64,000 nt of DNA, from contig CANRKB010000007.1 in the NCBI GenBank assembly GCA_947631115.1, positions 1 to 64,000 on the forward strand. The letters are read 5' to 3'. How positions within the stretch are numbered: the stretch's first letter is position 1; each line of letters starts with the position of its first letter. A program made the position numbers and the translations under genes. Positions 8,364 through 14,974 of the stretch are shown here, in pieces. The notes under the pieces were generated by a model. It was given only the letters and a program-made list of their open reading frames with translations. It had not been told where the DNA came from and made no database searches. The DNA comes from an uncultured Clostridia bacterium. GTDB taxonomy: Bacteria > Bacillota > Clostridia > Oscillospirales > Ruminococcaceae.

Positions 8364-9692
8364 ATGATAATACCAAAGTCTGTTTCGGAAATAATCGAGC
8401 TTCTTGAACGGGAGGGTTTTGAAGCGTATGTTGTGGGAGGCTGCGTCCGCGACAGCATTATGGGAATTCCCGCTCATGATTATGACATAGCGACCTCTGC
8501 GCTCCCGTCTGACACAAAACGCGTTTTCGGCTTTTGCAAGGTAGTTGAAACGGGCATAAAGCACGGAACGGTCACCGTTTTATACAAGGGCAGCTGCGTT
8601 GAAATAACGACCTTTCGCATTGACGGAGATTATCTTGACGGCAGACACCCGCAGAACGTCGAGTTTTCGGGCAACCTGTACGACGACCTTTCGCGCCGCG
8701 ATTTTACGATAAACGGCATTGCCTACAGCCACACGCGCGGATTTTCCGATCCGTTCGGCGGCGCAAGAGATATACTTTCAAAAACGATACGCTGTATAGG
8801 AGACCCCGAAAAGCGCTTTTCGGAGGACGCTCTGCGAATATTGCGCGCATTGAGATTTTCGGCGGTATTGGGGTTTGAGATAGAGGAGCGGACAAAAGCC
8901 GCGCTTATCGCTCATAAAAGCGACATAAGGCGCGTTTCAAGAGAGCGCGTTTTTTCGGAGCTGAAAAGGCTTCTCTGCGGGAAATATGCCGAGGGCGTAA
9001 TAACGGAGTTTGCCGAAGTCCTGTCGGAGATAATCCCCGAGCTTAAAGCCGAGATAGGCTATGACCAAGGCTCAAAGTATCACAACAGAACGCTTTTGGA
9101 GCATACCGCCGCGGCTGTCGGCGCGGCTTCGGAAGAAATAAGGCTCAGGCTCGCTATGCTTTATCACGACATAGGAAAGCCCCTTTGCAGAACGACCGAC
9201 GAAAACGGAGAGTGCCACTATTACGACCATGCGAATATAAGCGCCAAGATAGCCGACGAGTCGCTGCGCGCTCTAAAATGCGACAACGAGCTTCGCGAGA
9301 GCGTGTGCGAGATAATAAAATATCACGATATGCCTATAGAGCCTACGGAAAAATTTGTCCGCAGACAGCTTTCGAGGCGCGGTTACGGCTTGTTCTGCGA
9401 CATTATCCGAGCGGAAATAGCGGACAATTCCGCGAAGATACCGAAAGCCGCCGAGCGCATACCCATGCTTAAAGAAACGCTTTCTCTCGCGGGAAAGATA
9501 AACTCCGAGCAGCCCGGGCTTTCGCTTCATAAGCTTGCGATAAACGGAAACGACTTAAAAAGTTTCATTCCCCCGTCGCCCGTTATGGGAGAGATACTCT
9601 CTAAATTGCTCGAAGAAGTGGCGGACGAAACAGTTGAAAACGAAAAAGCTGCGCTTATAGCCCGCGCCCGTGAGATATATAAAAGTAAGTAA
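8364..9692 (+). CDS. cca: CCA tRNA nucleotidyltransferase
   Basis: A 442-residue class II tRNA nucleotidyltransferase, which adds or repairs the 3' CCA of tRNAs. The head domain shows VVGGCVRDSIMG followed by DYDIATSA, carrying the catalytic carboxylates, then RRDFTINGIAY and the nucleotide-binding RILRALRFSA region. An HD domain follows (LYHDIGKP near residue 270, HANIS, KYHDMP), as in HD-containing Cca proteins of Firmicutes. GAAAGGAG precedes the ATG at 8364. It stands between the YfhO-like and PFK genes, with a GC hairpin at about 9696-9713 after its stop. Confidence 0.93.
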   Translation: MIIPKSVSEIIELLEREGFEAYVVGGCVRDSIMGIPAHDYDIATSALPSDTKRVFGFCKVVETGIKHGTVTVLYKGSCVEITTFRIDGDYLDGRHPQNVEFSGNLYDDLSRRDFTINGIAYSHTRGFSDPFGGARDILSKTIRCIGDPEKRFSEDALRILRALRFSAVLGFEIEERTKAALIAHKSDIRRVSRERVFSELKRLLCGKYAEGVITEFAEVLSEIIPELKAEIGYDQGSKYHNRTLLEHTAAAVGAASEEIRLRLAMLYHDIGKPLCRTTDENGECHYYDHANISAKIADESLRALKCDNELRESVCEIIKYHDMPIEPTEKFVRRQLSRRGYGLFCDIIRAEIADNSAKIPKAAERIPMLKETLSLAGKINSEQPGLSLHKLAINGNDLKSFIPPSPVMGEILSKLLEEVADETVENEKAALIARAREIYKSK

Positions 9693-9778
9693 TAAAGCGG
9701 GGAATTGCCCCGCTGATCATTATAAACAACTTTTATTTACATTTATCGGTCGTTTTGTAGATTTTAACTGTTTTTTAC

Positions 9779-9807
9779 TTGACAAACAGATATAATTGTG
9801 ATAGAAT
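9779..9807 (+). promoter_or_regulatory. Promoter of the PPi-phosphofructokinase gene
   Basis: TTGACA 9779-9784, 17-base spacer, TAGAAT 9802-9807, about 45 bases before the gene. Confidence 0.8.
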
Positions 9808-9853
9808 GATTTTAGGAAAATCCGAAAAAATAAATTCTTTGGAGGTAATTATC

Positions 9854-11080
9854 ATGCAGCTCGGAAATGTTGTAGTCGGTCAGTCCGGCGGACCTACTTC
9901 TGTTATCAACTCAAGCCTTGTCGGAGTTTTCAAAACCGCAAAGGACGCGGGTTGTCCTCATGTTTACGGTATGAGAAACGGTATTGAGGGTCTTTTAAAA
10001 GAGAATTTTATCGAGATGTCGGATTATGTAAAGAACGATCTCGATATCGAGCTTTTAAAGCGCACGCCCTCGTCTTTCCTCGGAACGTGCCGCTATAAGC
10101 TCCCCGATTTTACAAAGGACGAGGAGACCTACAAAAAGATCTTTGCTATCTTAAACAAAATGGACATCAAGCATTTCTTCTACATCGGCGGAAATGACTC
10201 GATGGATACCATCGACAAGCTGTCGAAATACTCCGAAATAATAAAGAGCGATATTACTTTCATCGGTATCCCCAAGACCATAGATAACGACCTTGCATGT
10301 ACGGACCATACTCCCGGTTACGGAAGCGCGGCAAAGTACATAGCTGCGGCAATGAAAGAGATAATCCGCGACGCTACGACTTACAGCACCGACAGCATAA
10401 ACGTCGTTGAAATAATGGGACGCGACGCAGGCTGGCTTACTTGCGCGGCTACGCTCTCGCGCTCGGAGGACTGCGCGGGGCCCGACATAATCTGCCTCCC
10501 CGAAAAGGTTTTCGATTATGATAAGTTCATGAACAAGATAGCGGATATTCGTAAGGAAAAGAAAGTCATAACCATTGCGGTTTCCGAAGGTATAAAAACG
10601 GCTGACGGAAAGTATGTCTGCGAGGCGAACAGACGCTCGATGACAGAGGACGCTTTCGGTCATAAGACCCTGGGCGGTACGGCGCTTTATCTTGCGGACT
10701 TTATCGGCGGAGAAACGGGCGTCAAGTCCAGAGGTATCGTATTCTCGACGCTTCAGAGATGCGCTTCTCACCTTGTTTCGCGCCGCGACATAACCGAGGC
10801 GTTTACGGCGGGAGCGGACGGCGTTCAGCTTGCTTTAAACGGCGAAACGGGAAAGATGATAACGTTTGAGAGAATTTCAAACAATCCCTATCAGCTGAAG
10901 ACTTCTTCTTGCCCTGCTTCGGCAGTTGCAAACGTCGCGAAGATGGTTCCCGACGAGTGGATAATAAACGACGGCGCTTATGTTTCAAAGGAGTTTGCAG
11001 AGTATGCGCGCCCGCTTATAATCGGAGAGCTTTCTCCGTTTATGGTAGACGGTCTGCCCAGACATCTGTTCCTCGATTAA
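9854..11080 (+). CDS. pfp: Pyrophosphate-dependent 6-phosphofructokinase
   Basis: A 408-residue PFK. The start is the ATG at 9854, preceded by GGAGGT; the track start lies in the -35 box. N-terminal GQSGGPT and the later MGRDAG match the PFK family. The two positions that decide the phosphoryl donor both point to pyrophosphate: the glycine of the ATP-type GGDGS motif is Asp115 here (IGGNDS), and the glycine before TIDND is Lys141 (PKTIDNDL). The enzyme should therefore catalyse reversible phosphorylation of fructose 6-phosphate by PPi. Length is typical of the roughly 400-residue clade of Clostridia. A strong terminator follows. Confidence 0.92.
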   Translation: MQLGNVVVGQSGGPTSVINSSLVGVFKTAKDAGCPHVYGMRNGIEGLLKENFIEMSDYVKNDLDIELLKRTPSSFLGTCRYKLPDFTKDEETYKKIFAILNKMDIKHFFYIGGNDSMDTIDKLSKYSEIIKSDITFIGIPKTIDNDLACTDHTPGYGSAAKYIAAAMKEIIRDATTYSTDSINVVEIMGRDAGWLTCAATLSRSEDCAGPDIICLPEKVFDYDKFMNKIADIRKEKKVITIAVSEGIKTADGKYVCEANRRSMTEDAFGHKTLGGTALYLADFIGGETGVKSRGIVFSTLQRCASHLVSRRDITEAFTAGADGVQLALNGETGKMITFERISNNPYQLKTSSCPASAVANVAKMVPDEWIINDGAYVSKEFAEYARPLIIGELSPFMVDGLPRHLFLD

Positions 11081-11093
11081 GACAACTGAAAAT

Positions 11094-11119
11094 AAAAGGA
11101 AGCCTTCGGGCTTCCTTTT
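11094..11119 (+). terminator. Rho-independent terminator of pfp
   Basis: AAAAGGAAGCC-TTCG-GGCTTCCTTTT, a perfect stem with a UUCG-type tetraloop, 14 bases after the stop. Confidence 0.85.
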
Positions 11120-11125
11120 ATACTT

Positions 11126-11252
11126 AGATTGTATAAAAAGTCAAGTTGCAGACTGTATAGAAAGCCCCGTATACCGGGAAGCGCCGCTGCAACTAGCCTT
11201 TGTGGCTGTTGCAGCGGCGCTGACGAAGTAGATGGGGCTTTATATACAATCT
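11126..11252 (-). repeat. 127-bp hairpin element with matching ends, copy A
   Basis: The ends are inverted copies, AGATTGTATAAAAAG at the left and GGCTTTATATACAATCT at the right. A second AGACTGTATAGAAAGCCC lies inside the left end, and the centre is a 40-nt hairpin, GCGCCGCTGCAAC with GTTGCAGCGGCGC, topped by AGCC/GGCT. On the minus strand it aligns end to end with 61264-61390, also 127 bp. Of the paired positions that differ between the two copies, seven pairs changed on both sides so as to keep pairing (see findings). The track ORF 11077-11265 crosses it and is not taken as a gene. Confidence 0.85.
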
Positions 11253-11254
11253 GA

Positions 11255-11871
11255 CTCCCGCTCAACTGAGCGGGAGCGTCATATATTCAATTTTAAATTC
11301 ATCCTGCTTGTAAGCTGAATATTACATCGGACCGTACCTCTCAATAAAATTCGTATCTATCACAAATTTTACCGCCCATGGGACTCAATCCTCTCGGTCT
11401 AATTTTCCTCTCCTAAACTTCAAAGCGCACATTCTAATCACCTAATTCTTCTTGGGGGTTATATGTAAACGCCTTTGAGCGACTTCGTCGCTGCAAGCGG
11501 TAGAAAATGTCTGCGGACTGCCTCACACGCCAAGGTATTTATCAACCGGGTAATGACCCTCACATCGACGAATCAACGCACCAACTTGTGCGGATAAACG
11601 CCCTCAAATTCGACCCAAGCGGTAGGCGGAACACGAATCCGCAGACCGTTCAAAAAATCCTTCACTCATTTCCATTGGACTCGCTTCCTTTCTGCTTCAA
11701 GCTGAATTTTTTCGGCTTTCATGCCTTCGGATAATTCCTCATCTCTCACCGATTACTTAGCTATATACCTATAGACCTTTCCTCGGGTTTAAATCAGATA
11801 CCCATCGGACTGAACCGCCTTTCTTGGTTTTCATTAAGGAAGATCCGCCGTCGCGGTCTGTCTTTCCTTGT
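11255..11871 (-). ncRNA. Candidate large structured RNA of about 600 nt, family not identified
   Basis: A gene-free stretch with its own minus-strand promoter. Read on that strand it is full of hairpins: GGAA-N-CCGC-GACG-GCGG near the 5' end, CTATA-GGTA-TATAG, GGC-ATGAAA-GCC, GCGGA-TTCGTGT-TCCGC, CGCAC-AAGTTG-GTGCG, GGGT-CATT-ACCC, AGCGAC-GAA-GTCGCT, a 10-bp stem AAAATTTGT/ACGAATTTT, and a closing ATATTCA/TGAATAT. A long-range pair joins TCTGCGGA to TCCGCAGA about 170 nt later. The 3' end is probably at the hairpin CTCCCGCTCA/TGAGCGGGAG (11255-11276), though no U tract follows. The size resembles OLE or ROOL-type RNAs, but I cannot match either; RNase P and tmRNA landmarks are absent. Confidence 0.5.
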
Positions 11872-11877
11872 GATTAT

Positions 11878-11906
11878 ATGATAACATATTTTTTGTTAAA
11901 AGTCAA
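11878..11906 (-). promoter_or_regulatory. Minus-strand promoter of the large RNA candidate
   Basis: On the minus strand TTGACT (11906-11901), a 17-base spacer and TATCAT (11883-11878), overlapping a second TATAAT-like box. Start expected near 11871. Confidence 0.7.
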
Positions 11907-12023
11907 TAGAAGTTTTTAATTTTTTTGTTGTGAATTTGTATATATTTTTAAAAATCAATTTGGGCAAACTAATGATAATTTCGTGTAATCCACGTCAAAA
12001 CGCTGTTTTTCATAAATTTCCTA

Positions 12024-12052
12024 TTGACACGAAATAAAAAATAGTGTAAAAT
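12024..12052 (+). promoter_or_regulatory. Promoter of the DUF1292 gene
   Basis: TTGACA 12024-12029, 17-base spacer, TAAAAT 12047-12052. It diverges from the large RNA promoter across an A/T-rich interval. Confidence 0.75.
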
Positions 12053-12109
12053 AAATAAGTCGGCGTGATTCATATATGAAAATACAGCGCCGAAAAAGGC
12101 GGCGGTAAT

Positions 12110-12427
12110 ATGGCTGAAAATAACGATGCATTTCTTGACGAAGAAGAGGGAATAATTGAACTTGAGGACGAAGAGGGAAATGTCACGAGATTTGAATTTG
12201 TAGATCGTGCCGAGTATAACGGAACGGTTTATTATGCGCTTATTCCCGACGACGCCGAAGACGAGGGCTCGGCTGAATTTGTCGTTCTGAAAGAACAGGA
12301 AATAAACGGCGACATAATGCTGGCGACTGTCGATGACGACGACGAATACAACGAGGTCGGAGAAATGTTTCTGAAAAGGTTTTCGGAACTGCCCGATCTC
12401 GAAGAACCCGAGGACGATGATCTTTAA
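12110..12427 (+). CDS. DUF1292 domain protein
   Basis: A 105-residue, highly acidic protein of the DUF1292 (YrzB-like) family: a small beta-rich domain recognisable from IIELEDEEGNVTRFEFVD, then YYALIPDD and EEFVVLK-type strands. Members are widespread in Firmicutes, often near ruvX/yrrK-type genes, and have no established function. GGCGG before the ATG is a weak ribosome site. Its acidic C-terminus (EEPEDDDL) is typical. It is followed on the same strand by the 6S-like RNA candidate rather than by another coding gene. Confidence 0.8.
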   Translation: MAENNDAFLDEEEGIIELEDEEGNVTRFEFVDRAEYNGTVYYALIPDDAEDEGSAEFVVLKEQEINGDIMLATVDDDDEYNEVGEMFLKRFSELPDLEEPEDDDL

Positions 12428-12445
12428 TTTCGTTTACATACTGCC

Positions 12446-12473
12446 TTGCAGCGCGAATGTGTGCTGTTATAAT
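12446..12473 (+). promoter_or_regulatory. Promoter of the 6S-like RNA candidate
   Basis: TTGCAG 12446-12451, 16-base spacer, TATAAT 12468-12473 with an extended -10 (TGTTATAAT). Confidence 0.65.
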
Positions 12474-12479
12474 CCCAAC

Positions 12480-12668
12480 ACATTGTAAAAGGGATCTCGA
12501 CTCCGTCAGCGGATTGCAGACCTCCTGTTCCGAAAGGACAGTTGGCGGGAGCGTGAAACTGTCGGGCGACTTTACCCACCCTGCTATCTGCGGGTTTTAT
12601 ATTGCATCTTACGGCAAGGCGGTACTTTTTAAAAGAAAACGCGGAGGGCTTGTTCTTCCGCGTTTTAT
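12480..12668 (+). ncRNA. Candidate 6S-like regulatory RNA
   Basis: A stretch of about 190 nt with its own promoter and a terminator. It folds into CTGTTCC-GAAA-GGACAG with a GNRA loop, then a segment AAACTGTCGGGCGACTTTACC followed by a small hairpin CCTGC-TATCT-GCGGG and GTTTT. That order (AAACUG-CGAC, ACC, hairpin, GUU) resembles the 3' half of 6S RNA, the regulator that holds sigma-A RNA polymerase in stationary phase. Length also fits. It could instead be a leader for the DUF1015 gene 125 bases downstream. A covariance-model search would decide. Confidence 0.45.
12638..12668 (+). terminator. Terminator of the 6S-like RNA
   Basis: AACGCGGA and TCCGCGTT arms with an 11-base loop, followed by TTATT. 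Confidence 0.7.
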
Positions 12669-12793
12669 TCTGGAGGGCGGAGCTTGTTTTACGTTATAGT
12701 AAACGGATTTTGCCGAGGTCTTTGCACATGACGGCTTACGGCTGTAAAATGCCGAAGTTATGCGGGAAAATTTTTAAATATTCAGGAGGACAC

Positions 12794-14041
12794 ATGACTT
12801 CATTCAGCAGAGCGGACATCTTGCTTCCGAAATTAACCGACGAGGATATGACAAAGTGGGCGGTCGTAGCCTGCGACCAGTATACGGGCGAGCCGGAATA
12901 CTGGCGCAAAGTTGAGAAAATTACCGAAAACAGCCCCTCGACGCTTCGCCTTATACTGCCCGAGGCTTTTCTCGGAGAGAACGACGAAGAGCGCACAAGA
13001 CAGGTAAACGCGAATATGCGCAGCTATCTTGAACAAGAGCTGTTCGACGAACACAAAAACTGCTTTGTATTGCAAAAGAGAACGCAGGCGGACGGACGGC
13101 TGCGCGTAGGTCTTATCGGAAAGATAGATCTTGAAATGTACGATTATAATAAGGGAAGTCGCTCGCAGGTCCGCGCGACAGAAGCTACCGTTGCGGCGAG
13201 AATACCGCCGAGAGTTAAGATCCGCATGGACGCGCCGCTTGAACTTCCGCATATAATGATACTTATTGACGACCCCGAAAACACCGTTATCGAACCGCTT
13301 CTTGAAAAGCAGCTCAAAAAGCTGTACGACTTTGAGCTTATGCAAAACGGCGGACATTCCGAGGGCTATCTTGTCGAGGGAGAAAACGCGGATACGGTAG
13401 AAAACGCTCTCGAAAATTTAGCGGTGAAGCTTGCTGAAGAACAGGGCTGTTCTGCGGAAAACGCGCTTGTTTTCGCTATGGGCGACGGAAATCATTCGCT
13501 TGCTTCGGCAAAGGCGTGTTATGAGAAAAAGAAGGCTGAAAAAAGCCCCGACGCTTCTCTTGCGCGCTATGCGCTGGTAGAGATAGTAAATCTGCATAGC
13601 AAAGCTCTTGAATTTGAGGCAATTCATAGAGTCCTGTTCAATGTCGACAGCGAAAAGCTTATTTCCGAAATGACAAAATCCCTCGGTCTTTCAAAAGCTC
13701 CCGCCGAGCAGGAAGTTGAAATCCTTATAAACGGAAACATCGAAAAATTCGGGATAACAAAACCAAGCTCGAACCTTACGGTAGGCTCGGTGCAGAATTT
13801 CCTCGACGGTTATCTTTCGGAAAACGGTGGGAAGATAGACTATATCCACGGCGAAGACACCGTTAAAAAGCTCTGCGAGAGAGAAAACGCGGTCGGCATA
13901 ATTCTTCCGTCGATGAAGAAAAGCGAGCTTTTCCCGACGGTAATAAAAGACGGCGCGCTTCCGAGAAAAACGTTTTCAATGGGACACGCGAACGACAAGC
14001 GCTTTTACTGCGAAGCAAGAAGAATATCATTCGGAAAATAA
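12794..14041 (+). CDS. DUF1015 family protein
   Basis: A 415-residue cytosolic protein of the DUF1015 family. The ATG at 12794 has AGGAGG at the right distance; the longer track start is rejected because it runs through the terminator above. Landmarks are WAVVACDQYTGEPEYW near the N-terminus and MGDGNHSLASAKACYE in the middle, the latter a conserved HSL-type motif of this family. The biochemical role is unsettled. Its stop overlaps the rimI start (TAATG), so the two genes are translationally linked. Confidence 0.8.
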   Translation: MTSFSRADILLPKLTDEDMTKWAVVACDQYTGEPEYWRKVEKITENSPSTLRLILPEAFLGENDEERTRQVNANMRSYLEQELFDEHKNCFVLQKRTQADGRLRVGLIGKIDLEMYDYNKGSRSQVRATEATVAARIPPRVKIRMDAPLELPHIMILIDDPENTVIEPLLEKQLKKLYDFELMQNGGHSEGYLVEGENADTVENALENLAVKLAEEQGCSAENALVFAMGDGNHSLASAKACYEKKKAEKSPDASLARYALVEIVNLHSKALEFEAIHRVLFNVDSEKLISEMTKSLGLSKAPAEQEVEILINGNIEKFGITKPSSNLTVGSVQNFLDGYLSENGGKIDYIHGEDTVKKLCERENAVGIILPSMKKSELFPTVIKDGALPRKTFSMGHANDKRFYCEARRISFGK

Positions 14042-14448
14042 TGCACGGTATTGACGAAATCTATTTTGTTGAGAAGAATTGCTTCGGCGACTCCTGGACA
14101 AGGGAAATGCTCGAAAGCGAAATATTAAACAAGCTGTCGGTTTTGGAAACCGAAACCAAAGACGGCGTATTGTGCGGATTTGCGCTGGGGAGAGTTGTAG
14201 CTGACGAAGCGGAGCTTTTCAAAATCGCGGTTTTGCCCGATTTTCGCAGGCAGGGAATAGCGGAAGAAATGCTTAAAGCGCTTCATGAAAAGATGAAAGA
14301 GCGCGGCGCGAGGGTATGCTTTCTTGAGGTAAGGTCAAGAAATATCCCCGCTGTTTCGCTCTATGAAAAGGCAGGTTATCGGCGTGTGCGCGTTATACCG
14401 AGGTATTACGGCGACGACGACGCAGTTGTTTTAAGGCGTGAGTTGTAG
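14041..14448 (+). CDS. rimI: GNAT acetyltransferase, RimI-like
   Basis: A 135-residue GNAT protein. It shows the acetyl-CoA pyrophosphate-binding loop in DFRRQGIAEEML, followed by FLEVRSRNIPAVSLYEKAGY, the Glu-Val-Arg and N-A-LYEKxGF pattern characteristic of RimI, which acetylates the N-terminal alanine of ribosomal protein bS18. The C-terminal YYGDDDAVVL also fits. The start overlaps the DUF1015 stop by one base. In many Firmicutes rimI sits with tsaB/tsaD; that context is absent here, so another N-terminal target is possible. Confidence 0.8.
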   Translation: MHGIDEIYFVEKNCFGDSWTREMLESEILNKLSVLETETKDGVLCGFALGRVVADEAELFKIAVLPDFRRQGIAEEMLKALHEKMKERGARVCFLEVRSRNIPAVSLYEKAGYRRVRVIPRYYGDDDAVVLRREL

Positions 14449-14790
14449 TTTTCCGAATATAACTACGCTCCCTCCCGAAGTTCTGACTATCGTTATTAAA
14501 ACCGTTTTGCCTATGCTTATCCTCATTTCAAGGACAATGTCCGAAAGCATGATTTTTCGGATCTTTTTGATTAAAAGACCGCTTGTCGCTGTAAGTTCGT
14601 TTTCCGAAAGCTCATAGGTTACGGAGTGAAAATAAATGCACCAGTATAGTGCGGCGACCGTTCCGAAGATTAAAACGAATAATCTCGGAAATACCTCCGC
14701 TTCATTGAAAATAATAAAAAACAAAAGTATAAAAACCGCGATCGCTCCGAGCACAACGCAGAAAGCAGCGCGGTTTTTTGTTATTTTCAA
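14431..14790 (-). CDS. Membrane protein with bacterial PH-like domain
   Basis: A 119-residue protein on the minus strand whose end overlaps rimI tail-to-tail by 18 bases. Two hydrophobic helices (about residues 8-27 and 33-52) precede a stretch of beta strands, YELSENELTATSGLLIKKIRKIML, typical of bacterial PH (YdbT/DUF304-like) domains, where a short membrane hairpin is followed by a PH-fold. No function is known. A second protein of similar plan occurs at 60646. Confidence 0.6.
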   Translation of the reverse strand: MKITKNRAAFCVVLGAIAVFILLFFIIFNEAEVFPRLFVLIFGTVAALYWCIYFHSVTYELSENELTATSGLLIKKIRKIMLSDIVLEMRISIGKTVLITIVRTSGGSVVIFGKLQLTP

Positions 14791-14905
14791 TTTCCTTCAC
14801 CCTTGTCCTGTGTGATAATTTCCAAATTGAACGGCAGTTATTTGCAAAGATTTTATATAAACTGTGCAATAATATGAAATATTCGTGAAACTTTTTAACA
14901 TAGTA

Positions 14906-14934
14906 TTGACAATGTTTTCAAAATGATGTAAAAT
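14906..14934 (+). promoter_or_regulatory. Promoter of the ABC fusion gene
   Basis: TTGACA 14906-14911, 17-base spacer, TAAAAT 14929-14934. Confidence 0.8.
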
Positions 14935-14974
14935 AAAAATTGTTTTATAATAATAAAGTATAAAGGAGAAGACC

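Noticed and set aside
11507-11734. 75-residue plus-strand ORF
   Set aside because: Inside the structured RNA candidate, no ribosome site, no recognisable protein pattern.
11255-11871. RNase P RNA or tmRNA identity for the large RNA
   Set aside because: GAGGAAAGG occurs but not the full GAGGAAAGTCC nor the matching ACAGAA/GGCTTA end; no tRNA-like ends or tag reading frame.
11255-11871. Signal recognition particle RNA (AGAAAGGAAGCG resembles GGAAGGAAGCAG)
   Set aside because: The surrounding stem of SRP domain IV cannot be formed and the length is too great.
12457-12699. 80-residue plus-strand ORF
   Set aside because: Overlaps the promoter, RNA body and terminator of the 6S-like candidate.
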